Shown here in pieces: positions 43,901-56,589 of a stretch of DNA of 64,000 nucleotides. Source of the stretch: Zingiber officinale (lineage: Eukaryota; Streptophyta; Magnoliopsida; Zingiberales; Zingiberaceae); NCBI RefSeq assembly GCF_018446385.1, contig NC_056003.1:22317198-22381197 (forward strand), written 5' to 3'. The notes under the pieces are model-generated. The model worked only from the letters and a program-made list of their open reading frames with translations. It had not been told where the DNA came from and did no database searches. Numbering within the stretch: the stretch's first letter is position 1; every line of letters begins with the position of its first letter. The translations under genes and the position numbers were made by a program.

Positions 43901-46900
43901 TAATTCATGTCGTGTTGACTTGATCAAACCAAGTGATCATAGAGAACTTTCAGGATTCAGAAGTTATGGAAGAAATTCTTATTCTGAAGGTTTTGGAATG
44001 CAAGGTGGAAAATCAACATCCTTACCAGAAAAGTCTGGAGGTGCAATTACAGTTATTTTTGAACAAATGAAAGGTCTTCAATTTGATGTTGCTAAAGAAG
44101 TACCTTCTGAGCTGAAGTTGTTTGTAGATTATGAAGCGCAGGCATTACTGCAAGATGAACTCAATCTTGAAGAACAGCAAGTCTTGCGAACAGGATCTTC
44201 TTTGTCTACTGTTGCATCTCCCAAGAGTGGAATGGCTAGTGATGCGCTTCTGTCAGATGATGAAAGAAGGCATGATGGAACCAAAGGAGTTGACTTGCCA
44301 TCTCATTCTGGATTCAAAGACAAAAGAATTGCACCAGCCATTACAGAGATCAATGATGTTCTTGGCTCATCATGTAAGGATACTTTTGATCACTCTCCTA
44401 TTCATCTAGCTCAAAGTTCAGGTACGTCACCGGATTGCACACATTTCATTGCTTTACCTTTGATGTTTATTTTTCACATGTGCAGTTCCCTACTGCTAAA
44501 AATAGTTCTCAGGCCAGTTGCTTTTGGCAACTTTTCCAAAATATTCATTAGTTCAAGTTCTGGTTAAATAATCTACCATCAAGAGTCACTATTATGTTAA
44601 CTAAATGAGTATTGTGTTTATAGGCAAATTTCAAGGTGATATATGGGCTACTATAAGTACGTCAAATAGTGTGAGGAAAATTGAAGCAGTATGTAATGCA
44701 GATTCTCCATGTGAAGAAGATAATCTTGAGGTAATTAACATGGAGGATCATCAACCACAGATGGCTGTCTCTCCTTTTTGTGTAGTTTCCTCAATTGAAG
44801 GAAATGCATGTTTTCTTAATGATGAATTTAAACAACCAAAACATGCAAACTCAAGTGAATCAGCCAATGCCATCGAAGAGGATGCTCCTAATAAATTGCC
44901 ATTATCTCTGTCCGTCCCCAAGGATATTAATATTCTGAATAATGATGACTTAAGCATTTCAAGAGTTGAAAAGAAGTCTGAGTTTCTGGCACCATTTTCT
45001 GGTGGATTGAAAGAAGTTAAGGAAGTTGCAGTTATCCATGATGGGGTTGAGAATAGTGGATTGAATGCATCATATGGGTTCTCCAACTGTGAAAGCAAAC
45101 ATGCTAAATCATTGTCTAATGGTAGTGCCCTGGCTATTAAATTTTATATGGAATCAGTTCATAATCTAGATGAGGTGCAAAACAAATTTCAAGCTTCTTT
45201 GGATGCTGATAGTAAAATCACAGGAATTCCAGTGAATGAAGGTATGTCGAAAACCCCTTTATTGAAACCATCTGCATAAATTATTCTCCTCATGATAGAA
45301 TTATAATATTTTTCAGATTTTCCAGGAGGATTGAAAGGGAGAAAATCTTATGGCACTACAGCATCATCAGTCGAATATGGTCAGTCTTCCGCTATGGTTG
45401 TATGCTTAATGAACACAGTTTGTATAGCCTAATTCCATAAAATTATATTCCTTATCAACTGTACAACTTACATGTTATGCTACTTGTGTATGGTGACTGT
45501 CTATAGCTGCTCGCTCATATGTGAGATTTTAGGAGAGAATCAGGAGAAGCCGTTACTTGTTTTGCCATAGTATTTATTTAACTGTTGTTGAGAGTTGCAA
45601 GTGCATAAATCATTGCAAGGTGATATTTATGGTTGTGTATTAGTGAAATAACTTAAGTTGACTAGAATTGTAAGTCCTCACATGTTTCCCTTTATTATTC
45701 CTTCATTGTTTTCTTGGCAATATGATTTGAGGCTTTGGAATTTGTATCTCTTATTTAGTACTAGTAAGCTCATATGCTTTATTTCTTCACATTTTTCAGT
45801 TTACTGAATTTTTTTTCCTTGTGGTTATTTCTGCACCTTGCGACTCTTTCTCACTGAAATTTATATTGAGTTAACTAAGAAAGAGGAAATCATATTGCCA
45901 GCATGTTGTACCAATGTGGATCTCCCAACGGATAATGTGAAGGATGATGAAAACAATCTGAATGGTCCATCTAAGATCTTAATGGAAGAGGTTGATTCAA
46001 GGATGAATGAAGACAATGAGGAAGTCGAGGTTACCATGAGGCAGGAAACTGAAAATTGGCTAGATACAAGTGTTCATGAAGAAGATGCCCAAGAGTGCTT
46101 GCCACTCAAAAATGAATCAGATAACCGTTCATTTGAACTCACAGGTAGAAGAACTCCTAGGATGATTGTCTATGAACAATTGTCATTTAGCTAATTCAGT
46201 TCCTCCCATGACAACTTTTTCATTATTGCAGCATCATGCAAAACAATATACAGTTTTGAACGACAATGTATAGAAGATCATGATGAAGCAGGTATGAACA
46301 GAAGTAATTTTCTAGGAATTCTTTTTCTAAAGAGATCTCAAGAATTTTTTTCTACATGGCAGATATTGGTCATTCACCCAAGAATGAGCACGAAACTGTT
46401 AGCAATATTGATAACACCAAGACAAGAGGAAATTTGACTTCCCCAACTTTAACTACTGTTCAAAGTAAATTGGAGACCTCAATGCCTAATTTAGATAATA
46501 GGAATCTCCTCTCGTCTGATGCTGTTGATGAAGGTGGAGAACATTTATGTACTAGTCCTCCGGTGCCTAAGGCGCCCCTAGTTTCTGTGGATAAAAATAG
46601 TGAAATTTTAAATATTTGTCAAGTAGAGCCAGATCTTACGAGGTTTGAAGAAGCTGAAACAGATAAGGATAATGCCGATGGATGCAATGTATCCCCTAGT
46701 ACCAATGAGCATTATGATGGAAAGGTGGAAAATTCTTCATCAAAAAGTCCAAAAGATGGCTCAAGTACTATTCTTTTTTCTGATTTTTTTTTATATTGTT
46801 AAGCTATGGTTATCTACATTTTTGCATCTTTAAAATTAGACGGTATCCTTATTGAATGTTTCCTGTTATAATTTCAGGTGTTCAAAGCAGCCTCAATTAT

Positions 46901-48730
46901 TCTTATCAGCATTCTAAAACTGAAGAAATTCGCATTGCAATTGATGTGCCATTGATGTTCTCAGGAGATCTATTTAATGTGGAAAGAACCCAGTCAAACG
47001 ATGCTAATAATAAATCTAACCAGAAAAAATTCTTTTCGGATTATTCAAAGGGTAGATCAGCAGCAACAAATATGGTAGGAGAGATTGAGAATACTAAAAA
47101 TGAACAGGAGGAACAAACAATAGATGGAACTATGGATTTTGAATATCTGACACGATTGGAAGCATCAACCATCTGCTCTGATTCCGCTACTGTGGATGAA
47201 CTCGAAAATCAAGGTACACCATAGTACCTACTTTTCTTTGGAAAAGTTATTTCTATGAATATATTGTTTGGTGTTTGAAAAGATTCTTTACCATGTCAGT
47301 TACCGTTCCATTTGATGTGGAAAGCACGCCCAGAAAGGACACCACCATTGAAAATGAAGGTCAGTATATTTAAATGATCTTTCTTGCTTGCTTGCTTTCT
47401 TTCTTTCTTTCAGAGTTCTAATTGAAACGTACTGTTTCATGATGGATTAGATAATGAATGCATTGAGAATACATCAAAAAAATATCTTGCTACTCAGCAT
47501 TTGGTTGAAGCAGGAAACAGAAATGAAAAAGACATTGAGACCCCTGACATGGCAAGCTCTCAGAATGCACATAGTAGATGCGTTATTGAAGAATCAGAAT
47601 CTGCTATAGGTATAAAGGACTTGTTTGAAGATCTTTCAGCAACAACTATGTCAGTCAGCAGCCCAGGAGGATCAGCCATGGGCGAAGTTATCTCAGAGAG
47701 CACAAATGATACGCCTAAGATGACCATTGGATCTTTTGAAATTGCATTCGATGCATGCTCTGCACTCCATGAATTGGAACCAATTGGAGTTTTGGGCACA
47801 CTCGGAGATACACTGATAATGCCAACTGAAGAAGTCTCTTCAAATTCAACTAATCACTTTGAATGTGAGATGAAAAACGCTCAAGAATTTAGTACAGAGA
47901 AGAAAAGTAACATTTGTCTGACTATCAACAGATCCATTGAAATTGAAGCTCAAACTTCCAACATTGAAATTGGTTCGGTAGCCGTATCTTGTGAAGTCAA
48001 ACCAGTAAGCTCTTTAGGCACACCAAAAGATACACCAATTTTGCCCAATGAACAGGAAAATAGGGATGCTGGAATTCCCATCTGTCCTGGAGCAGCAGTC
48101 ATGTTCGATCAAATCACAAAATGCAAGAAAGATGTAGCTCAAGAGAATACTGCCGAAGACATAAATTTAACATCTAAGACAATCATCACATCTTCTGATG
48201 TAGCACTTGAAAAGCTCAGCACTGCTAGCACATCTGGAGAAGAGCAGCTGAGCACAACAGAAGCTGAAATTGTTCGAGTTAACAATATAATTCTGGAAGA
48301 GAAATGTGGAGATGGTGGTAGTAAGGTTCAGGAACTCCTTGTTGAAACCATAAATATGAATAAACTGTCTCAGCCAACACAGGGAATTGCTCCAGCTTAT
48401 TCCAGTTCAGAACATAGCAGTTTCACTAATGATGATCCCACGGAATCTCCAGGTTAGCTAATAGTTGCCTTTAGGTTTTAGTTCGATATAATGATGTATG
48501 TATTCAACTTGTTTTTCGATTCAGAGTTGACAATAGAATGGGAGGAGGAATTCAGCCGCAAGTTATTAGATTTCAGGGTTTCCAGCGCCATTAAAACTAG
48601 CGAGCCGGCTGCTATGCCAGGCAAGGAGAATGCACCAGCAATCAGAAAGGATCTGCCGCAGATGCACCCAGTGGATGGATCAGCAATTAAATCATCGAGA
48701 AAGGCATTAAAGACTATTAATAATAATTAA
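40934..48730 (+). CDS. Large nuclear protein with SAP-like N-terminus, PP1-docking and KEN motifs (about 2073 aa, 13 exons)
   Basis: I do not recognise a named family. Predicted exons: 40934-41053, 41153-42751, 42817-43240, 43351-44421, 44624-45241, 45317-45379, 45884?-46144, 46232-46291, 46363-46764, 46878-47213, 47300-47359, 47451-48452, 48525-48730. All junctions are GT-AG and the frame closes; only the start of exon 7 is unsure. Residues 9-40 (RRELQALCKQHGLPANLTNA..) look like a SAP-type helix pair, as in the animal spindle protein NuSAP (analogy only). KKVSF at 71-75 fits the RVxF docking motif for PP1 phosphatase. Basic patches (RRRSSRRKS) suggest nuclear import. The rest is long, Ser/Glu/Asp-rich and probably disordered. 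GKENAP about 30 residues from the end holds a KEN box, an APC/C degradation signal. E2F and MSA-like promoter sites agree with cell-cycle expression. The start is ATG 40934. Confidence 0.78.
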
Positions 48731-49430
48731 CGTGTGGAAATTTCAACGTTCCTGGTTTCGCTCCGTTTTTATAGTAGTGGATTTCAACGTGTGGTTGAAG
48801 AAATGGTGTGTGATAAATGTAGCTACTCAGATTGGTTTGCAAGTGTATTGGTGGGCATGATTGTGTTGATTGGTGAATTTGTTATCTATAAAGTAGGACC
48901 AAGAATTTTAAACTTGAGGCCTTTAATTATCAATATTTTTCTTGCACAGTTCATTCTCCCCCCTCCTTATTGTAACTACTAAAACATGTGCCATATCTTC
49001 TCCAGCGGGGAAAATAGGGATCTGATTCATCTGAATGCGGACCCATTGCGGGTATTTTTGTCTATTCGAAAGGAAAAAAACAGTAGTGAAAAAAGTATTC
49101 TTATTCAATTTTTGTTTTATAACCCACATGTCCCATTTTTCGTATCCAATTAATTTGAACGAAAATCGATCCGGTTCATAAATATTTTTCATCAATTTTT
49201 TGAAAATTGATAAATTTGTCATCAATTTTTAAGATAAATCATGAAAGTTCTATAGTAAATCATCCTTATAACTTATAAGATCGTCCAATATTGAATCGAT
49301 ACTTTGCTTGGGAAGATAAACTTGTGGATTTTTTCCATCCATGGGTAGTTTAATCCACGATCGTTTAACACAAATTTTTCCACTAAATTTAATATCAGTA
49401 CATGTTTCAATAAAAAATTGAACCATGACA
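48731..49430. other. 3' flank of the large gene, intergenic
   Basis: Presumed 3' UTR then spacer to the convergent SYP61-type gene. No coding block is supported. Confidence 0.5.
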
Positions 49431-49800
49431 CTCCCTTATTCCAATTGACAAAAGACAACTACGCTCGCCTCAGCGTTCTTGCTAACCTATCCCAGGATCA
49501 ACATAGAAAAAATAAATCACAAGTGACTACTAATTCTTGAAATAGTGACTAAAGCATGAGAGAGATATTTCCCTTTATTACACTGAAATTCGAATCTCAG
49601 ACCTCAAGTTGACAGTATCTTATGTACTAACCACTATACCGTCAACATGGAGGAGGTAAATCACGGATGACTACTAACCTTTGGAATAGTGACTAGCACA
49701 TAAGAGAGGTATTTACCTTGACTTTGCCGAGATTCGAATCCCAGATCTCATTGTGACAACACCTTATGCGCTAACTACTAAATCTATCCGAGAGGACACG
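49431..49800 (-). repeat. Tandem SINE-like dimer
   Basis: Two ~140-bp copies, ~49515-49655 and ~49656-49795, share AAATCACRRRTGACTACTAA, AATAGTGACTA, then GAGATTCGAATCYCAGAYCTC and CTAACYACTA. The GATTCGAATC word on the minus strand resembles the B box of a tRNA-type Pol III promoter. It lies between the two convergent genes. Confidence 0.5.
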
Positions 49801-50103
49801 TAGATTTGATGGATGATGTCGTTCATATATTGGTATCCAACTCTAACATCACTAAATTCCTCTCTTTCCACTGCATCGAGGGCTGAAATCATTGGATATT
49901 TTTGAAGGCCCGTGGAGTTGGAAGCCCTGTTGACGTTGGTGCCCCCTCTGTGTTTCATCTGAGTTTTCATGGCAGGTGAAAATTTTTTATAGAACCAAAC
50001 TTGTCAACTCAAGATTAAACTTGATAAAGCCGCAAAATTTGTTCAAGTATCAAAGTGAGTACAAAAAGCACAAGATGGTAATAATTTATTTTCTTTGTTT
50101 CCT

Positions 50104-53100
50104 TTACGTGAAGAATACCAAAACAAAAAGAAGTATAAAGAGTACAATTAAGAACGCTATCATCATGGTTTGGCACTTAGCGCCGGTCTTCTTCATCAGC
50201 ATTGCAACTTTTCTCTGTGCATTCAAATTCTCTTTTAGTACGAGTCGGAGATCTTAATGAAAAACCAGATCAAAAATGATTCAGTCTTCAAAATCCAGCT
50301 CAAAATTGATTTGAGCTTTTAGATTCAGACTGAAATGATTTAGTTTCTTTACTTTTGCTATGAACCGAATTTGGTTAAATTTAGACAAATAAGATATTAA
50401 TCATGTTTTGGCTACTAACTTTCATATAAAATACCAAATTGAATATTTAACTTTTGTGGGAAAATGCTGAAGTGGAGTCATGTTGTACAAATAGAAATGT
50501 AATAAATAATAATTAATAAGAGAAGAAAGGAAATAACCTTCACAAAGTCAAGCCTGCTTGAAGTGATATCCATTTCCTTGCCTAGTTCATCGAATATCAT
50601 TTCCTGCAAACCAGAAGTCTTGTTAATTAAATGCCAAAAGAAATTCAACTTGGGAGCTTCACAATTCTTCTAAACCACAGGATCAGTTTGAAGGAACAGA
50701 TAAAAAAACCTAGGAATAGAAAATTATTTGATGGTGATATAGAGGAAGATGAACATTCATATTTATTATCTATGGAAAATATTCATGCACTTCAATTAAT
50801 ATTTATGTTCATTATCTATTACTCGAATGATCGTCAGGTCAGACAATGTAATCATGTACTTCTTGTTCAACGTACCTGCCCAATGAGTTCATCGTGAATG
50901 GTAAGCCCCATGTCTCCAATTCTCTGGACACTAGCACTAAGCTCATCAAGCTCCTCGTCTTGTCTCCTGAATGATCATGATAAATAGTGAGATGCATTAT
51001 AAAAAAGAGTTCAATATGGCAACAAGCCATAAGTATCAACAATTTAAGGTTATTTTATCTACTCTTGAATTTCATTTAAAGCCATTTGTAGGCCATTTAG
51101 ATATTAAAAGGCATCTCTTTATAGCTCAAAATCCACTTTAATAAAAATAAATTCCATGCTAATTAAATTGCCTTAACTGTCAGTGGATAAGGCTTGTTGA
51201 CAAAATACCCATGGGTTGGGATAGCCCCTAAAGGGTGTAGATGGCCCCCGGGCTAACTCAGCTAGTAAGTGCATAGGATAATGACTGTAGTGGTCAGGGG
51301 GTCAAAACTTGACAAGGGATTTTATCACCTCTGTGAACCCCTATCCTTGCACTTGCCAATTTGGGTTCCAGTTGAACTCCCTTTCAATGGCGTGGGACAG
51401 TCATGAGGGGGCCGTTAACGTGGCAGTACCACATTTTTCCTAAAAGGGTGGAGATGTGATATTTCACAAATATTGTAACAGCATTAACAGTAGTAGCACA
51501 AAATTAGTCCTACTTGTGATCAATAATTACATAAAAAGAAAATCTAGACTAGATGGCTGATCAACAAGCTTGAGAGAGCCCATAAAAAAGTACAATTCCA
51601 AATTATGTGTAACAGATGCACCAAGTCAGCTTCTCTAACATTTTCATTAATATAATATAATTAACAAATTATGAGTAAACAAATAACTTGATGAGGAGTA
51701 TTTGTTGATCTGATTCTGAGGTAATAAAATCACAATAATCTTTTTTGTATTGGTTTGATCCTTCAGCATGAGAAGTATTGCCATCTGGAATTTGCATCAG
51801 CTCTTTATGCACGCCTTTTACATCTGAGCTAAGCAGATTCAGCTTTTCCTTTCCAGCCTCTACAATTCTCTTCACAGCGTCCACCTATAACACTACTAAA
51901 ATTGTAATGAATGGGGAAGACACCAGGTCTTAGCAAAACTTGCAAAAGATTAAGGTGTTCCTCTCATCATATGTTAAAATTAAATTAATGCAGTTTAAGC
52001 TTACCTGATTATGAGCGGTGGCAGTCCATCTCTGACTTTTCTCAAGCTCAACATGATCAAGTCCATACCAAGCAGGATCTCTGGAAGAATCTGCAATTGC
52101 CTTCTCCAATTTATCAACCTTCCCACAGAAAGAAGTACAAATTCAGGGAAACATTGAATATTACAAACAATCAGGAAGCAAATTTAAGTATGGTCCAGTG
52201 CCACCTGCCCAAGGAAAAGAGAAAAAGTAATGAAAAATACTCCTTTTTTATGTTGAATATCCTATTTAGCAATTGTTCACAAATATTCCAACTTCAGTTG
52301 TCATATAGAAATCCCAGATCTATCATGTATACCAATCCCTCAAACTAAATTTGTATTCCCACTAGTTGTTTTAGGTAATCAGTGCCAATAAAATTAAAAG
52401 GCAGTACCTGCCATTTTATGTTCTCACAGCTGGTAAGTAGCTCTCTTGTCAGGTTAGTGTGCTCTCCTGTGTATGAAGGTGTCTGTTTCCATTGATGAAA
52501 AGTAACTTGCAGTGTATCAATCTGCAAACATAAATAGATAAACACAACAGATGAAATCATAGACAAATGTCAGCCCCAAGGACTTAATTCAAGATAAAAT
52601 GTACTATAAATAGTTCTTGGAGGTAAAAAAAATTTATGTCCTTCAAAAGAATCATTCAAACATAAAGTACAACAGTAAGAATCACCAATTTTGGAAAAAC
52701 AAAAAGAAGCAAGGTCATCAATTCACTTAAGACTATAAATTTCTAGTTTTGAACCTAAACTTGTTTTTTTGCTGCTGATAAAGATAATATATCTTGATTC
52801 TTTTTCAATCTATAATGCTCTTATAAGTTAGAATCCATGGAAAAAAATACAACAGTATCAGGATGATCTGTGCTATGCTAAGTTGCGAACCAAATCTACT
52901 AAAGTTGAGCAAACAACAAATATAACTTGCATGGAAGAACATCTTATCACATAGACAAAGCAAAGCAAAAAACTAAAATTTCATTTGTCATGCTTCAAAT
53001 TTTCAAATATTCCTGTCAAACACAAAACGTCTTTGTGACCCTTTAGTTTTTTTTCTTTGTCAATGTTTATGATTGCCTTTAGTTGGAAGCATGAGCTTTT

Positions 53101-55135
53101 ATTTGTGCAGTTTGCCTTAGAGACTGATGATTTTACCTCTTTCAAACTCAATGTCAGAAACTTCCTTATTTTTATGGTTCCATATGAGCAGATCTCAGCG
53201 ACTACACTGTATTATCCCTTAATATAATTTGATATAAAAATTAATATGGAACACTAGGTTGCTCAAATAAAAAATGACAGCCCGGTGCACGAAGCTCCCG
53301 CCATGCGGGGTCCCGGGGAAGGATCCATTGTACGCAGCCTTACCCTGCTTTTTGCAAGAGGCTATTTCCAGGATTCGAACCCGTGACCTTTTGGTCACAT
53401 GGCAACAACTTTACCGTTGCGCCAAGGCTCCCCTTCACACTAGGTTGCTCAAATAGAAGACATAATCCACTACTATGCCCTTTATTCTTTGGCAAACTTT
53501 TCTCATTCTCGTATCTTTATACATTTTTTTTGCTAATTTATTATGTTCAACATTTCAAGCTTCTCCAATATAACAACACAGCCCTTGCTAACTAAAACAC
53601 AAGGACAAAGTGACAGCATTGCCCACAAAATTTCCCTTGTTTTTCTACAACTAGAGTTTTCTATTTTCCTCTCAATGATACATACATACAAATTAATGAA
53701 ACTACACATTTACTATACAAAAACAATGGCGGAATCTCTCTCATCATCTAGTCACACTAAACTCCCTCAATGCTCACCACTTGCTTGGCTGACCCAATAC
53801 CTAATGGATTTGTCATTTAAGAAAGAGAAGAATCCTACCTCAAACTCAAAGATTGCATGCATTAATCCCAATCAAGCCCTATTCACTATTATTCACCTTC
53901 TCCACCAACAAATATCCCCATCTGCACACTACAAGACCTGATCGCCTTCATCTCTGTGGGATTCAGTCCTTCAATGATACCTCACGATTGAGACCCATGT
54001 AATCTCTACAACTCTCTCACCTTTGCCCAAACTCAGTCCCCATTGTGCCTCCCTGACCTTCTCCACTCAACCACAAGACTCAGTCCTCTCAACCAATCAA
54101 CTACAATGAACTGGTCTTCATGCAAAACAGCAAGCCAGTGGCCCAATTTTTCTCAAGCATCCATATCTCTCTCTTCCCTTGAATGTCATCTCCACTAGCA
54201 ATTGTTACTGACCACTATTCCACTAATGAACCCTCTAGGAGAAGGCTGGGAGTCTATTTGCCAGAAACAACACCACTCACAACCTTCTCATCTGTACAAA
54301 TTTGATAGCCACCTACCTTGTATCCTTGCTGGCGAAAGACAAGTCCACTAGCTTTTTGATCAAACTGAAGCATTGTTTTGCAATCTAATTTAAAGAGAGA
54401 CTTTGGCTATGGTTGATATTGTGGCAAGCGATACTCATTCCTCCTTATCCCCTTCTCTTGCTTGAATGGAGAATCCATTATGCTAGGGAGCCAGCAAAGC
54501 AATAGGCTGACAATGAGGGATCTTAGTGTGACTAGGTGATGACGGAGAAAATTCCACCATTACTTTTGCAAAATAAACATGCACCTTTGTTAATTTATAT
54601 GTATGTACCAATTGAGGGGAATATAGAAAATAAAAAAGGAAGTTGTTCATCTTAACCGGCAAGTGAGATTATGGATATTTTATGAGGTGGAAAATAACCT
54701 GAAATAGATTTGAGCACATCTGCCAAAAGTTTGAGCCTGCACATGCATTGTAACTCTAATTGAACCCAAACCTAGTGCGATTTTGCTAAATCTTATTTGA
54801 GCTCTTTCGTCTTTGCCAAATCTTATTCACGATTGTTAGTTATTAATAATCGTGAATTTACTTGCTATATATGAAAAATATAATATTCACACGGGAAGGG
54901 GCTCACTCAGGGCATGACACATGCAGCCCACTATTTCAAATTCAGCGTACGCTAATCATTCATCCCAGGAATCATGAAGAGCACTTCACAGATCAGATTG
55001 TACGAAGCAATCGAGCAAAACAAAAACTTGGAAGAATAAATTAACTCCGAATTAGTTGAATCACCCAAATATAGAACTTACGGACTCCTGAATCTCCCCT
55101 TTCACTGCATAGAATGGATCTTGTGCTGAAGTCAT
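50104..55135 (-). CDS. SYP61: Syntaxin of plants 61 (SYP61), Qc-SNARE
   Basis: Intact 248-residue protein, close to the ~245 of Arabidopsis SYP61. Coding exons on the minus strand: 55135-55082, 52521-52408, 52118-52005, 51884-51688, 50966-50876, 50603-50538, 50214-50104; all junctions are GT-AG and frames close. The start MTSAQDPFYAVKGEIQES matches the conserved syntaxin-6/SYP61 N-terminus. Residues ~1-110 form the N-terminal helical bundle (WYGLD.., RRWTATA-like RWTATAHNQ). The Qc SNARE motif spans ~162-221, with Gln190 (DELIGQ) as the likely zero-layer residue. A C-terminal anchor occupies 228-248 (IAFLIVLFILLFVLVFF). SYP61 mediates vesicle fusion at the trans-Golgi network and in plasma-membrane delivery. 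It is convergent with the 40934 gene. A 5' UTR intron (55376-55168) precedes the ATG. Intron 1 (2.56 kb) carries a SINE. Confidence 0.93.
51190..51470. repeat. Possible SINE in intron 4 of SYP61
   Basis: The stretch with GGGCTAACTCAGCTAGTAAG and GTGGTCAGGGGGTCAAAACT resembles degenerate A and B boxes of a tRNA-derived SINE and is GC-richer than the intron. No clear target duplication. Confidence 0.35.
53251..53269. repeat. Target-site duplication (left) of the Au SINE
   Basis: ACACTAGGTTGCTCAAATA occurs here and again at 53437-53455, a 19-bp perfect duplication. Confidence 0.93.
53270..53436 (-). mobile_element. Au SINE, minus orientation, in SYP61 intron 1
   Basis: Read on the minus strand: A-box region GGCGCAACGGTAAAGTTGTT, B-box GGTTCGAATCC, then CTCTTGCAAAAAGCAGGGTA and CCCCGGGACCCCGCATGGCG, the well-known plant Au SINE. 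The 167-bp body is flanked by a perfect 19-bp duplication, so the insertion is complete and fairly recent. It has the same orientation as the host gene. Confidence 0.93.
53456..55081. other. Rest of SYP61 intron 1
   Basis: Non-coding intron sequence; long CT-rich frames around 53540-54300 have no recognisable protein. Confidence 0.6.
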
Positions 55136-55167
55136 ATCCGAGAGTAACGACCAGATCCTCCGTTCAC

Positions 55168-55376
55168 CTGAAACTACAAAACAAATGAAGAATCACAAAT
55201 CCCGCAGCACAACCCGACCGAAGCTACAGACAAAATCTAAGAAAAACAACAAGAAGATTAGGGATGCCGATCATCAGAGAACAGACGGAGTAACGTTATG
55301 AAGCGATCGGATCCGGGAAGGAGAAGAGGATAAGGTGAGAGAGAAAGCGATCAGAGAAGGTGTGCAGTAGCAGTAC
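55168..55376 (-). other. 5' UTR intron of SYP61
   Basis: Minus-strand donor ATCAG|GTACTG at 55377/55376 and acceptor TTTCAG|GTGAAC at 55168/55167 predict a 209-nt leader intron ending 32 nt before the ATG. Confidence 0.6.
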
Positions 55377-55444
55377 CTGATACGACGGTGTAGAGAGAGA
55401 GGTAGGCGCCGTCGCCGGTTGTAACGGCGGGTGAGTCGAGCGAC

Positions 55445-55718
55445 AAGAAACGGGAGGTTTAGAAAATAAAAAAAAATATTTATTTTTGATCATTAAATAT
55501 TAGTTATACGTATTAAAAAAAATCAGTAAATCCTAATGGCCAGCCCGCCAGAAAATAAATTTATATTGTTAAAAAAATAATTAAACTAATTAAAAATTAA
55601 TTAAATATTATTAATAAAAATTAATTAAATATTATTTTTAAAAATTAAATATTAAAAATGATGAGAACCGATATAATTGACTTATAAAATTATAATATTA
55701 TCTTTAATAATAATTCTA

Positions 55719-55771
<53 letters not shown>

Positions 55772-56585
55772 GATTCTCACAATTTAGTATAATGATGAAG
55801 ACCGGCTCGGTCCTAGTTATATTCATACATTAGTTATAATTAAAGTATAAAAATAAAATTCTGAAAAAAAAGTGAAATAAAATATTTATGAATATTTTTA
55901 ATTTCAATCTATTCATGTCTTAGGAAATGTTAGTTTTAACTTGCTCACGTACTATTTTTTTAAATTTATTTTGGTATTTAATATTTATGATTCAGAATTT
56001 TAAAATATAATATTTAAATTAAAGGGAATTAAAATTTTAAAAAATAAACAGTTTTCACAGGTGGACGTATACTTAACAAAACTCTATATATAACTAACAT
56101 TATATATGTTTACTGGCGTCTCTTCCGGGGCAGCTCCGTCAAGGGGCACAGTTCGGATCCTAAAAAGATTTGATAAAAAAACTAAAATCATAGATCCATA
56201 GCTCACATTATAAATGAAACAAAAAAGTTTTAAAAATTGGAAGACAAGTTAGAAACTACCATAGATAGCCTCAAGCTCGGCACTTACTCAAACACCATGG
56301 GTTAGGCTTGTGATATTAACTACAAGGGGCAAGGGTGGCTGCCCCTCTTAAATATTTTAATATAACATTATTATAAGGATAGTTTTAAAAAGCTTACACA
56401 TAAATTATACTTAATAAAATATCCTCTAAATTCGTCTATATTAATCTGCAATCAAATGTTCGAATTAGAAAAAAAAAAATTCGTCATAAATGTTCTTTAT
56501 CGATAGTCTTTGTTAATTAAAAAAATATTATTTAAATTTTATTATTATACTTTAATTTTTGTTATGGAATGATTCTTGTCTATAT
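55445..56585. other. AT-rich intergenic DNA
   Basis: Upstream of SYP61, mostly A/T. Apart from the (TA)n microsatellite nothing is recognised. Confidence 0.5.
55734..55768. repeat. (TA)n microsatellite
   Basis: About 17 uninterrupted TA units. Confidence 0.95.
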
Positions 56586-56589
56586 AAGT

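Noticed and set aside
53270-53436. tRNA-like sequence with GGTTCGAATCC
   Set aside because: It is the head of an Au SINE with target duplications, not a tRNA gene; the cloverleaf is incomplete.
53543-53941. 132-residue plus-strand frame in SYP61 intron 1
   Set aside because: Low-complexity CT-rich intron sequence, no domain, antisense to the host gene.
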